Below, one piece after another: positions 27,403 to 36,809 of a DNA stretch of 64,000 nt; position 1 is the stretch's first letter; each line of letters opens with the position of its first letter. Both the position numbers and the translations under genes were made by a program. The stretch is from positions 152,568 through 216,567 of the forward strand of contig NW_006889836.1 in the NCBI RefSeq assembly GCF_000231115.1, read 5' to 3'. The notes beneath the pieces were generated by a model. That model was not told the origin of the DNA, made no database searches, and saw nothing but the letters and a program-made list of their open reading frames with translations. This stretch comes from Vittaforma corneae ATCC 50505 (taxonomy: Eukaryota > Microsporidia > Nosematidae).

Positions 27403-28689
27403 TTACAGATATTTATTAAATTTGAAGAAGTCATATAATTTTATTTGCAAATGCTCAATGAACATGCCAAATCTGCAAATAAAGTTACTTCTTCCGGGAA
27501 ATTGCAGCATTACGTTTTTAAAATCTATTGTTTTGGTAGGAATACAGTAATACACATCTTCAATTTGCTTTGCAATCGTTTTCCAGTTGTACTTCCCTAA
27601 AATATAACTGTAAAGCTTAAATGGATCATGTTGGTTAATCATCTTGAATGCATTAGATAACTGTCGGGAAATTCCATCCGCAGTAGGCTCACAAAAGAGT
27701 ATTCCCTCGTTGCACAGTATTTCATGGATTCCACCAACATTCGTACTGACAACTAACAACCCACAGGCGGCAGCTTCCAGTATAGCCAAACAAAATGTTT
27801 CAGTCAAAGACGTGTTCAGGAAAATATCTGCACTTCTTAGAAAATCTGGAACTTTCTCATACTCTACTTCTTCTAAAAGCTTAACTTGGCCATGCAAATC
27901 ATTTTCATCAATAGCCTGTAAGATCTCTGATTTTTTCGGGCCATTGCCAACGATAATAACCTCAAAATCTTTGTTTTTGCAAATCAAAGGAAGAGCCTCA
28001 ATCAAAAGATCAACACCTTTTCTAAAGACTAACCTTGACATTACAAGTATTCTTTTGGTTTTTCTTATTTTCCTTGAAACGGGATAGAATTTCTCAGGTA
28101 TTATCCCGTTAGGAATCACAGATATTCTCTCAAGGGGTATATTTGTCCTAATATGTGTGTTTTCTTTTGAAATCTCTGAAACGCAGATAGCCCAGTCTAC
28201 GTTCTTACATATAAATCTGCTTAAACCATTAACTAGTATTCTTTCAAACTTAGCCACTTCAAATAAAGAGTGATCTGTGATTACTGTCTTGATATTTAAA
28301 TTGCTTGCATGATAAACACCTTCAAAGCATAGGCTTGATACAGTTTGATGGCCGTGGACAATCTGAATATTGTGTCTTATAAAGATTTCCCTGAAAAGAA
28401 TGTAATTGGTAAAAAGTGTGGGAAATGTTCCATTTTTTGCTATTATTGGAATATCCAAATAATATACAACTAGGTTACCTATTTTCTTTACTCCTTCATA
28501 GTTTTCGTTTTTTGTTTTATACTTGTGAGTTATGATAATCACAGAGTGTCCAAGGCTATAAAGCTCTTCTCCAATTGTTTTTATGTGTGTCTCGACACCA
28601 CCTTTGCTTGGATAGAAGAAATCTGAGACTAATGCAATATTTAAACTTGGTTTTCCTGCACTATTTAGATTGTGTTTGGTAGTTTCCAT
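27403..28689 (-). CDS. SPT14: PIG-A/Spt14 GPI N-acetylglucosaminyltransferase
   Basis: Catalytic subunit for the first step of GPI anchor synthesis, transferring GlcNAc from UDP-GlcNAc to phosphatidylinositol at the cytosolic ER face. GT4-type fold: ALVSDFFYPSKGGVETHI at the N-terminus, VHGHQTVSSL, ITDHSLFEVA, SVIPNGIIPEKFYP, VMSRLVFRKGVDLLI and VIVGNGPKK. The EX7E-like ETFCLAILEAAACGLLVVSTN region completes it. A hydrophobic C-terminal stretch near residues 395-420 fits the ER membrane anchor. 428 residues. Divergent from ribosomal uL11 across 169 bp. Presence implies GPI-anchored surface proteins in this organism. Confidence 0.94.
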   Translation of the reverse strand: METTKHNLNSAGKPSLNIALVSDFFYPSKGGVETHIKTIGEELYSLGHSVIIITHKYKTKNENYEGVKKIGNLVVYYLDIPIIAKNGTFPTLFTNYILFREIFIRHNIQIVHGHQTVSSLCFEGVYHASNLNIKTVITDHSLFEVAKFERILVNGLSRFICKNVDWAICVSEISKENTHIRTNIPLERISVIPNGIIPEKFYPVSRKIRKTKRILVMSRLVFRKGVDLLIEALPLICKNKDFEVIIVGNGPKKSEILQAIDENDLHGQVKLLEEVEYEKVPDFLRSADIFLNTSLTETFCLAILEAAACGLLVVSTNVGGIHEILCNEGILFCEPTADGISRQLSNAFKMINQHDPFKLYSYILGKYNWKTIAKQIEDVYYCIPTKTIDFKNVMLQFPGRSNFICRFGMFIEHLQIKLYDFFKFNKYL

Positions 28690-28858
28690 TTAGGATATAA
28701 ATTGCATACAACACTAATTGCATACAGGGTTTGTCAAGAGAATTGCTGCAATAATAGCAACTTTGGGCGAATTAGTCCATGTCACATATTTTTGTTTTGC
28801 TTCTTGGATCGTTTTCCTTCCCAATCTTTGGTAAAATTTTTTAAAAATTTTCCCCCAA

Positions 28859-29412
28859 TGGTACTCATTCCAAATAAAGATCCAGAAGCGGATTATCTTC
28901 TTGTAAGAGTTGTAGGTGGTGAATTGCCTGGTGCGACTTTCTCTCAGAGGGTTGGTCCAATGAAAATACCTGGTAAAGTTGTTGGTGAAGAAGTTAGAAA
29001 GCTCACAGCCAAAGAGTTCGTTCAGCAGAAGATTCATGTTCTTTTGAAAGTAAAGGATAGAAAGGCAACGTGTGAACTAATGCCTTCTACAGCGCAAATC
29101 ATAATAAGAGAGCTTAAAGAGTGCAGAGAACCAAGAAAGAAAGGATCTGAAAAGGCACCAAGACTTCACAACGGATCTTTAAGTTTAAATGCGCTTTTCA
29201 AAGTCGCAACAGAGGTTAGAGCAAGATCTAGATCTAATTCTATGAAAGGGACAGTTAAAGAAGTTCTTGGTACAGCTAGAGCGGTTGGATGTTCTATTGA
29301 GGGAAAACACCCCAAGGAGGTAACATTTGCTGTTACAAACGGCAGAGCAGCAGTTGCTGAGTTATTTGGAATTGAGAATGTAAATTCTTTACCGGCATTT
29401 TTAGATGATTAA
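28859..29412 (+). CDS. RPL12: Cytosolic ribosomal protein uL11 (L12)
   Basis: Large-subunit stalk-base protein that binds the GTPase centre of 28S rRNA. The N-terminal domain has YLLVRVVGGELPG and KVVGEEVRKLT; the C-terminal RNA-binding part has the uL11 signature KGTVKEVLGTARAVGCSIEGKHP. 184 residues, longer than the typical ~165, with a ~20-residue extra C-terminal tail (VAELFGIENVNSLPAFLDD). The start at 28859 follows TTTTCCCCCA, the strongest C-run in the window, as expected for a highly expressed gene; the open frame extends further upstream but was not used. Confidence 0.95.
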
Positions 29413-29569
29413 AGAATATTTGAATTATTCATGCGTTTATGTTCATTATACACTCAATAATATATAACTTACTGATCAATGTATAAATATTAAATTACAA
29501 TATATTAAAAAGTATGCCATAAGGATTTGGATATCCAAATAATTTGATTGCAGTATAATGAAATTGGTT

Positions 29570-30787
29570 TTATTTATTAATTGATAGCTTATGCTTGCGA
29601 TTATCGATGAAGTTTCTCATCTCTCGGATGAACATCACAGACACTGCAAAAATTCCAGAAAATATCACAAAGTATTCAAGAATTAGATGGTATTTGTGAG
29701 AAGCAACTTCACTTGTTGATTCTGTCAAGTAATCAACATCATTCACTATTTTTGATAACCTTTTCAATTGAACATCCAACTGATTAATTTTTCCATCCAA
29801 ATCATTTCTGTTAGTTCTTCCGGACACGCCAGTCTTCATTTTTCCAACCTTTTCTGAGAGCGAATCGACTTCTTTAATCAGTTCCTTCTCTGCCTTTATT
29901 ATTGATGTTTCAGGAAGCTCTCCAATCACAGCTTTGGTATAGCTTATAACAGCATTGATCTTGAAGAGCAAATCTTGGACATCCACATTTGGATGCTTGA
30001 TCTCACTCTTTGGCTTGACCTGTGTTGTAATCTTCTGCATATTAACTTTAGTGACACTATAATCAGGTGTCTCTTCTCTATGGTAAAGTTGTGCATTTCT
30101 CAGTTCAAATGCTTTTCCAGATGATACGTGCTTGTAATCTGCAAACAGTGATAGATAGCTTCCACCTTTAGCAAATTCCAGATAGTCTTTTGTAAAGAAT
30201 CTGAAGTTGTCGTAAATTACAGTGTCTCCGTCATAAATCTCAACTTTAAAGTTCTTATCCGTACAGATAACCTTAAGCTTTAATGTCTCAAGGTTTGAAA
30301 ATCTTTTTGGATTTAGGGAATCAATCACAGAGACGTACTCATCCATATTGGTGTAATCAATCCCATCATTCTTAGCATAGACAAGCTCCACACCTTTACC
30401 AACAAACTCTAATCCAACAGCAAACCCATGAAACTTTGAAGGCCCACCCTTAAATGATCCTATGACAGGCTTTTCTTTTGTATAGAACAGGAAAATGCCA
30501 GCGGATTCCCTAGATTCAAGGTTGAGCTCATTGAATTCAAATGTGAATGACCAGTTGTTTTGGGGATTTTGGATCTCCCATCTAACCATAGCACTTTCAT
30601 CTATTGTAGATCTCATAAAAAGCTTGTCAGGTTTTACCATGACATTTTGAATTCCAATGCGATCATTATAGACGTGAGGAATGAAGCTGATCTCATCAAT
30701 GACAGATTCGGTGATGTCATTGTTGTTCGTGGTATTCTTTATATTCTCAGTGAATATCCCAACAAGATTCAGAAATAATCCAAGCAT
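29570..30787 (-). CDS. L-type lectin cargo receptor (ERGIC-53/Emp47-like)
   Basis: A 405-residue type I membrane protein. Residues 1-12 are a signal peptide. About 30-240 form an L-type (legume-like) lectin domain (NNWSFTFEFNELN, SAGIFLFYTKEKP, KFHGFAVGLEF, LSLFADYKHVSSGKAFEL). A charged coiled-coil stalk follows at about 260-350 and a membrane segment at 366-386, with the short basic cytosolic tail REMRNFIDNRKHKLSINK. In animals and fungi these proteins carry glycoproteins from ER to Golgi. A Lys-rich tail rather than a terminal KKXX is seen. Ligand residues are not all identifiable. Confidence 0.85.
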   Translation of the reverse strand: MLGLFLNLVGIFTENIKNTTNNNDITESVIDEISFIPHVYNDRIGIQNVMVKPDKLFMRSTIDESAMVRWEIQNPQNNWSFTFEFNELNLESRESAGIFLFYTKEKPVIGSFKGGPSKFHGFAVGLEFVGKGVELVYAKNDGIDYTNMDEYVSVIDSLNPKRFSNLETLKLKVICTDKNFKVEIYDGDTVIYDNFRFFTKDYLEFAKGGSYLSLFADYKHVSSGKAFELRNAQLYHREETPDYSVTKVNMQKITTQVKPKSEIKHPNVDVQDLLFKINAVISYTKAVIGELPETSIIKAEKELIKEVDSLSEKVGKMKTGVSGRTNRNDLDGKINQLDVQLKRLSKIVNDVDYLTESTSEVASHKYHLILEYFVIFSGIFAVSVMFIREMRNFIDNRKHKLSINK

Positions 30788-31235
30788 TGCTTGTTTTTAG
30801 TTTTCCCTTTTCAATATAATCTGAAACTGTTTTAAGCTATTTACAAAATAAACAAGATTGAAAAACTCAACATTTTATTATATTTATTAACAGTAGGCTG
30901 CAATAGCAGCACTCAGCAATTCATTTAATAAGCTTAATTTAAATTTACAACATACCGTTTAATTTTTAATTTGTCAATTGTGTTTGAATATTGCTAAGCA
31001 ATGGCACTGTCATTTAGTGCATATTAAAAAAAATTAGAATGTATCGAGGCTGTCTAGTTTTGATGTGCTGTCACGGGCTATCTTATGGATATATACTTTA
31101 TTTAAACTTAAGAACAATGCCTAAGATTACATTGAAATTAAAAGTAGTTTATTGGTTGTTAACCTCAAACAAATATATCAGCGATCCGACAGTTAAAACT
31201 TGCTTTTATTTAAGTTTCCTTCAGAATTTAGTTCC
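30788..31235. other. Intergenic region, 448 bp
   Basis: AT-rich spacer between divergent lectin genes. Only short frames without start motifs. No RNA gene seen. Confidence 0.4.
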
Positions 31236-31757
31236 ATGGCACTATTTCTATTCTTCATTACTGCACTATGCTCAACACTGATAATTCCTAAGGCACATCT
31301 AAATCACAGGCTTTCTTATCACAAAAATGGGGCCAAGTTCATCAACAGCTCTGTTAATGAAAATACACGGGTCGATGACTACTTTGATTTTCCTGACAGC
31401 TTCAGCTACCTCAGCAGCTCAGAATACTCGCTGTGCAGAAATTCAAACAACAAGCTATACATCTGTCCAAAGTCTATCAAATCTATGGCTTGGAAGCTTG
31501 AAGACATAAGAAGAGAAGTAAGGTTCAGAGATCCTTACGGTGATTGCCTTACAGTTGGGATGCATAATCTTAAAGATGATAGCTATAATGTTGAGCTGAA
31601 GGAATGCTCCGAGAAAAACCAAAATCAAATATTCATACTATTTAGTGATCATGGTAATATCAAAACTTCAGAAATTACAAGGAAAAACATAAACAGTGTG
31701 CCAGAAAACGAAAAAAATGATTTTAGAATGAAAAATATTAAATTTAAATGGTATTAA
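31236..31757 (+). CDS. Secreted ricin-B-lectin-like protein
   Basis: A 173-residue protein. The start at 31236 (after GTTCC) gives a clean signal peptide MALFLFFITALCSTLIIP; the frame opens earlier at 31200. Mature part: YSLCRNSNNKLYICPKS then SMAWKLEDI, and GDCLTVGMHNLKDD with ELKECSEK then QIFILFS. Two Cys-pair repeats each followed by aromatic-x-hydrophobic match the other lectin-like proteins here, especially 26684. A Lys/Asn-rich tail ends it. Confidence 0.63.
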   Translation: MALFLFFITALCSTLIIPKAHLNHRLSYHKNGAKFINSSVNENTRVDDYFDFPDSFSYLSSSEYSLCRNSNNKLYICPKSIKSMAWKLEDIRREVRFRDPYGDCLTVGMHNLKDDSYNVELKECSEKNQNQIFILFSDHGNIKTSEITRKNINSVPENEKNDFRMKNIKFKWY

Positions 31758-32654
31758 AGTGAAATTTCAACAATTACTGCTCTGGTTTTTAAAATCATCA
31801 CTTTAGTCGTGTTAGAACTGTTCAATACCTTCAACACTGTTCGATTCATTTTTACTATTAATGGTAAATAAATTATGTCAATTTTTAATGTTTTTATTTT
31901 ATTTTAACTGTTTAATTATTTTTTAACTTTTGAAAAATTTTAGATGATCAAACTAGCATATTTTGAAATAAAAGTGACAGGAATATCCAATTCCTTCAAA
32001 TTTAAATAGGTTAGCGATGATCTTTATTATACCTTGATTTAACTCTTGCTTGCAATGCTGGTATTATTGATTTGGCTATTCACTAGTAAATATTGCACGT
32101 GTTGTTCTTTGATTAAAATATAATCTGTTAATCAAACGTCAATTGCTTATTTTTCTTAACAGTCAAAAGATCATTAAAAATCTTTATCATTTGTTTAATA
32201 AAAACGTTAATTATTAAAAAAATGTCAAATGTCTTGACACATATCACATTCATTATATTAAGCTATAATTATTGATCTTAAGTGCACTTTTCTTTATATT
32301 TCTATACTAGCTATTCAAAACTCAGATTAGCTTGTTTAAAAGTCAGAGAAGTAACGGCGATCAAAAATGTAAAAATCAATACATTCCAACAATCAACAAC
32401 TCCACTTTTACTTCCCTTTATTTCAAATCATTGGCTTTGATCTGTCTCCTAAATCATGTACTTTCTCTAAAAATTTTGCAAAAAATTTAACTTCAATTCA
32501 ATAATTAAAACAACTGAAATTGCCAATAATATAATTGTTTTGAAAATTTTAAATTGATTTGCCACCACAATTGAATTCTTATAAAAATTTGTATTTTTAG
32601 TGTTAAGCTTTTGTTTTAAATTCAATTTATATCATATTTTTGAAACATACCCTT
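31758..32654. other. Long AT-rich intergenic region, 897 bp
   Basis: Extremely AT-rich, gene-free region upstream of SIN3, with runs of A and T and no frame with a credible start. It ends in ATACCCTT before the SIN3 ATG. It may hold an extended SIN3 promoter or a non-coding RNA; neither is visible. Confidence 0.4.
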
Positions 32655-33680
32655 ATGTCTACTGAAAGTGAAGCAGTTCAGAACAGTTCAGAGCATGATA
32701 GCGTAAAGAAACAGGCTATGATATATGAAGATGCAGATCAGAGACAAAGAGTAATGGAGGATCAGCAGATGAGATACCATCAGAGTGTCAGTCCACCACC
32801 TCATCCGATGATGTATCGGCATGGAATGGAACAGCTTATGATGCGTCAAGCGATGCCTCGTTCGATCTCTCCACGTATACAACCTACCGAAGATTCAGAT
32901 CTTACAGATGCAATGATTTTTCTTAATAGAATCAAAGAGGAGTTTAATGATAATTTGCATGTTTATGATAGCTTTCTAGAGACAATGAGAGACTTTAGAT
33001 TCGAAAAAATCGATGCCGAAGAAGTTTGTAAGGCTGTGAGAATTCTTTTCAAAGACAAGCCTCATCTGATTCGCTTGTTTGATGAGTATCTTCCTCATCA
33101 TTTAAGATATTCAGATATGAGTAGAAGTTATGACATGCAAATGCCAGAGAGACATAAAAATGCCTCATTTAGAGGATCAGGATTTATTCCTAAGCCACCT
33201 GCTCCTATGCATGTGGGTCAAATTCCACCTGGATCTGCTTTGCATATCAACAGAATGGGGCATCCAATACCAACACATCCTTCGTTTATTGGGAGGTCTG
33301 TCAGACAAAGCCCTCCGCCTCAGATGAATGTTCCTCAAGAATCTCAGTCGAGATTCAAAGCTACAGCACCCCAGCAACCACAGTCACCAAGACATAAAAC
33401 CGCACACGATTTTGTACAGCAGGTTAAGAAAAGATATTTAAATAAGCCATTGATATATAAACAATTCGTAGATCTGCTACAAAACTCTAAAAATAGCTTT
33501 GAGAAACTCTATACCCAAGTAAGTGCATTGCTCTGTGATTCACCTGATTTAATTGAGAAATTTGAAAGGAATTTTAAGACTCCACAATCTCCAGATGGAA
33601 TGATGTATACAAGCGACAGAGATCCTCTCAGAAAGATTAAACAGAGGCTGCAGAGCAAGGCAATCTTGAACAATTCTTGA
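32655..33680 (+). CDS. SIN3: Sin3 corepressor, 5' segment (two PAH domains)
   Basis: Scaffold of the Sin3-HDAC corepressor. This segment contains two paired amphipathic helix domains. PAH1 begins LTDAMIFLNRIKEEFNDN with YDSFLETMRDFRF and VRILFKDKPHLIRLFDEYLP. PAH2 begins AHDFVQQVKKRYLNKPLIYK with FVDLLQNSKNSF and LLCDSPDLIEKFERNF. A Pro/Met/His-rich linker lies between. ATACCCTT precedes the ATG at 32655; the frame opens slightly earlier at 32640. Family-like sequence ends near 33650; the last codons before TGA 33680 are out of frame, because the gene continues in the -1 frame. Confidence 0.9.
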   Translation: MSTESEAVQNSSEHDSVKKQAMIYEDADQRQRVMEDQQMRYHQSVSPPPHPMMYRHGMEQLMMRQAMPRSISPRIQPTEDSDLTDAMIFLNRIKEEFNDNLHVYDSFLETMRDFRFEKIDAEEVCKAVRILFKDKPHLIRLFDEYLPHHLRYSDMSRSYDMQMPERHKNASFRGSGFIPKPPAPMHVGQIPPGSALHINRMGHPIPTHPSFIGRSVRQSPPPQMNVPQESQSRFKATAPQQPQSPRHKTAHDFVQQVKKRYLNKPLIYKQFVDLLQNSKNSFEKLYTQVSALLCDSPDLIEKFERNFKTPQSPDGMMYTSDRDPLRKIKQRLQSKAILNNS

Positions 33681-35041
33681 AAGTTATCAATTATTACAAT
33701 CAAAATTACCTAAATGCTAGTGATGTTATCACTCTTGTTGAACCATTAATAGAAGATAAAGAGAACATGGCTGCTTTCAAATCATTTATTAAATATGAAG
33801 AGGTTGTGTTAGAAACCGAAGCAACTAGATATAAAGGATTAGAAAAGATAGGATCATACAAGATACTTCCAATAGAGATCACTTTAGATTCCTCTATACC
33901 CCTCTTTAAGGAAGTACTCAACTGTACCTGTGTTTCTGTATCTACACATGAGTCGGAAGATGACACGTATGTTTTTAGACATAAAAACCATTCCGAAGAT
34001 CTTCTCACCCGTATTGTAGATGAACGATCGGAGGCTGATTTAGTTATGGATCGCCTAAAGTATTTAATCATTAAACTTGAGGAAATCTATGAATCAGTTG
34101 AAGATGTTGAACTTGCTCCTAACGACATTCAAATGTCAGGTTCACTGGTCAAAGAAACATTGAAGAATGTGTATGATACCAAATGCCCCGAAATTCTTGA
34201 GTCCATTCTTATCAATCCTAAGAAGGCTATTCCTGTGGTTCTTAAGAGATTGAACAAGGTTTTTAGGGAAAATCTAGAACGATTACGTGATTTCAAAAAG
34301 TTCTGGCGGGATATTGCTGAAGAACATTATTACAAGGCCTATGATACTAAAGGCGTGCTGTATCGTTCCCAGGAGAAGAACTATCTTTCATTAAGAAACG
34401 TTGAATGCGAGTCTCACAGCCCCTTATCTTTCGACGTGAAAGATTTTGAATTGTTAAGCAATATACGAAATTTTTTTAGTGTTTTTGCTAAAAGTCACGC
34501 ATCTAACAGTTTTAGAAAGCCAGCCGTTGAAGCCCAGCTTCAAGTTTTTGATTCACTCCTTGAGGAACTGTACAAGGAGTCCACATCTAAAATAACGAAT
34601 TTTAATACCTATGCATTGTACTATTATCTTCTCATGCTTTATACTCGTCTTGAGGAAATAAAGAAATTAAAACTAGAGCCTATTTCCTCTAATCCAGTAA
34701 CTGTGTCTATCTCTCTTCAGGAAGAATATCACATTGAAGATCGATATGCAGAGATATTAAAAGCAGCCGAAGAGCTCATGAATAAGCAACTTGATGCAGA
34801 TAGATTTGAGGAGATTGTAAGAAGAATGACTGATAGTATGGGATACAAACTGTATAATTTTAAGAAAATAGTATCAAAAATAGAGAGACAGGTTAATAGT
34901 CTTATTGAGGGAAATACAGAAGAAGTACAGGATGAAGAGGGAGAACAAGCCAATTATTCCATAGTAAAAGCCGGAAGTATTGTAACAATTCGTAGGGTTG
35001 AAGATAGTGCTATTGAAGAAGTTTCAACAAATAAAAATTGA
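33653..35041 (+). CDS. SIN3: Sin3 corepressor, 3' segment (PAH3 remnant and HDAC-interacting region)
   Basis: Continuation in the -1 frame from about 33641-33660. It begins with EQGNLEQFLKVINYYNQNYL, the family-typical short PAH3-like helix pair, followed by the HDAC-interaction region (GSYKILPIEITL, LNCTCVSVSTHESEDDTYVF, DERSEADLVMDRLKYLI) and a helical C-terminus. The conserved 'S-E-F-RH-N--E--L' positions are present. The open frame has no ATG near its start; the nearest initiating codon would be TTG at 33677, further evidence that it is the second half of one gene. One base missing at CAG/GAG (33651-33655) explains the split. Confidence 0.85.
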   Translation, partial: EQGNLEQFLKVINYYNQNYLNASDVITLVEPLIEDKENMAAFKSFIKYEEVVLETEATRYKGLEKIGSYKILPIEITLDSSIPLFKEVLNCTCVSVSTHESEDDTYVFRHKNHSEDLLTRIVDERSEADLVMDRLKYLIIKLEEIYESVEDVELAPNDIQMSGSLVKETLKNVYDTKCPEILESILINPKKAIPVVLKRLNKVFRENLERLRDFKKFWRDIAEEHYYKAYDTKGVLYRSQEKNYLSLRNVECESHSPLSFDVKDFELLSNIRNFFSVFAKSHASNSFRKPAVEAQLQVFDSLLEELYKESTSKITNFNTYALYYYLLMLYTRLEEIKKLKLEPISSNPVTVSISLQEEYHIEDRYAEILKAAEELMNKQLDADRFEEIVRRMTDSMGYKLYNFKKIVSKIERQVNSLIEGNTEEVQDEEGEQANYSIVKAGSIVTIRRVEDSAIEEVSTNKN

Positions 35042-35355
35042 AACATTTGAGTATTTTAATTATGTTTACACTCACCTACTTTAATATTTACCTTGATTAT
35101 CTTCTTTAATACTTCTTTGCTAACTTTTTGTTGGTAGTTTAACAGTGTTTTTAATTAGATTTGTGATTGTTTTTGTCTTTAATAATTTGTACAAAAATTG
35201 AAGGCAGTGTGGCCCATTTGAATCTAAGGCTTATTTCAAGAATAGTCAGCAAAAACAATTAAAAACAACACTGTTATGAAAACATTTAAGCCATTCAATA
35301 AAGCAGAACTCATTGTAATGATAGATTGAATAATACAGTGCATCATGTAAATGAA
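35042..35355. other. Convergent intergenic region, 314 bp
   Basis: AT-rich spacer between the convergent SIN3 and syntaxin genes. Nothing further recognised. Confidence 0.4.
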
Positions 35356-36174
35356 TTAAGGTCTGTTATAAACGTATGTAGTATTGCTCTTTGATGCCAT
35401 AAACAGAATAAGCACAATAACTATTAAAATAACAACTCCAACAGCTATCCTTTTGATGATATTCAGTTTTCTTTGGTACGCCAAAGCAGATTCAAGCTCT
35501 TTGTTCGCTTGCTTCGTATTCATTTCTGCCGCTGTAACATTCACAACGATCTCATCTACAACCTTTGTGTTTTTATGAACCATTTCATCTATTTCATCTA
35601 TCAAAGCCACAAGCTTATTTATATTTTCCACAATGTTGTCTATTTTCTTTCTTCGATACTTGGCCTGTTTCAGCATTTGCTGTCCAGAATGTGTTCCTAG
35701 TGAAAATGCCGTATTTAATGATGCCTCGGAATCAGAACATTCAACAATCTTGTCAAGCTCAGCCTCACTTACGTTTGGATTTACAATCTGAAAGGCTTGC
35801 TTCAACAAATCTTTCTCCTTCGTCTTATACTCACTCTTCAAGTTTCTATAGGAATATACTGCATCAGATAACTCCTTATAATACTTATACGTATGGACTT
35901 TCCGTATTTCAATCTCTTCTTTAGTCAATTCCCCATTCTTCTCCAGTTTATTGGTCTCTTCTTGGGTACTTTTGATAGCGTCTTTTACAGCATGACAAAT
36001 CTTGTCGAATGTGATATCTAATGTATCAATCTTCTTATCCAGAGCAAGCTCCTTTTCCTCAGTCAGCACAGAAGTCTGTTTCATTCTAATACATTCTTTC
36101 ATTTCCTTAATTATTTTTCTAAGCTCTTTTATATTCCCCAGTATCAGTTTACTGTTGTCCAAAAATTCAATCAT
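35356..36174 (-). CDS. Syntaxin-type SNARE (Sso/Qa-like)
   Basis: A 272-residue tail-anchored SNARE. N-terminal Habc-like helices (about 1-110), the SNARE motif (about 175-235: KIDNIVENINKLVALIDEID, MVHKNTKVVDEIVVNV) and a single C-terminal membrane helix (IIKRIAVGVVILIVIVLILFMA). The SNARE layout and the plasma-membrane syntaxin-like ADTKQANKEL-type pattern favour Sso/syntaxin-1. In my alignment the central zero-layer position, normally Gln (ESQGEMIDRIE), is Asn here (HKNTKVVDEIV). CCCCTTT directly precedes the ATG at 36174. It shares only 37 bp with the divergent endonuclease IV start. Confidence 0.88.
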   Translation of the reverse strand: MIEFLDNSKLILGNIKELRKIIKEMKECIRMKQTSVLTEEKELALDKKIDTLDITFDKICHAVKDAIKSTQEETNKLEKNGELTKEEIEIRKVHTYKYYKELSDAVYSYRNLKSEYKTKEKDLLKQAFQIVNPNVSEAELDKIVECSDSEASLNTAFSLGTHSGQQMLKQAKYRRKKIDNIVENINKLVALIDEIDEMVHKNTKVVDEIVVNVTAAEMNTKQANKELESALAYQRKLNIIKRIAVGVVILIVIVLILFMASKSNTTYVYNRP

Positions 36175-36211
36175 AAAGGGGAATGTTATGTTTCATTTTT
36201 GGACCCTCTGC

Positions 36212-36790
36212 ATGAAGCTGATTGGCGCACATCTTTCAATAGCGAAAGGTCTTCACACTGTGCAGAAACAAATGGACATTTTGGGTTGTGAAACTTGTGC
36301 AATATTCTTAAAAAATCAGAGGAAGTTTGAATCTTCTGAACTAAGCTTGGCGGAAATTGAAAAATTTAGAAAAACAGTGAGGAATCCCACAATAATTCTA
36401 CCGCATGGCTCATATTTGATCAATTTGGCCAATCCTGATACTGTAGAGAAAAATATGACATGTTTTTTGGATGATTTGAGGAGATGTCACAAGCTAGGAA
36501 TACAACTGTATAATCTCCATCCAGGATCGGATACTAAAAAGATAGGGACTGCAGCAGCCACTAAGCTTATTGCCGACAATATAAACAGAGCCATGGAGGA
36601 AGTTCCTAACATATCAATTTGTATTGAAAATATGGCTGGACAGGGGAATGTCCTAGGAAAGACCTTTGAGGAACTAAGAATGATAATTGATAATGTAAAA
36701 GACAAGCAAAGAATAGGAATAACATTGGATACATGCCATTTATTTGTTGCAGGATTTGATATTAGAACAGATGAATCTTTTGAGAAGTAA
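36212..36790 (+). CDS. APN1: Endonuclease IV (Apn1-type), 5' segment
   Basis: AP endonuclease of base excision repair, TIM barrel with three Zn. Visible: KLIGAHLSIAKGL (first His ligand), LPHGSYLINLANPD, YNLHPGSD, ICIENMAGQGNVLG (Glu ligand) and GITLDTCHLFVAGFDI (Asp/His ligands). The ATG at 36212 follows GACCCTCTGC. After ESFEK the frame meets TAA at 36788. The family continues with a V-x-D-FD segment that is found at 36787-36810 one frame back (VIKDFDDK). That piece is itself cut by TAG at 36811, and the third segment follows in yet another frame. Confidence 0.92.
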   Translation: MKLIGAHLSIAKGLHTVQKQMDILGCETCAIFLKNQRKFESSELSLAEIEKFRKTVRNPTIILPHGSYLINLANPDTVEKNMTCFLDDLRRCHKLGIQLYNLHPGSDTKKIGTAAATKLIADNINRAMEEVPNISICIENMAGQGNVLGKTFEELRMIIDNVKDKQRIGITLDTCHLFVAGFDIRTDESFEK

Positions 36791-36809
36791 TAAAAGACTT
36801 TGATGATAA

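Noticed and set aside
27644..28087. 147-codon plus-strand frame inside PIG-A
   Set aside because: Antisense shadow of the GT4 domain.
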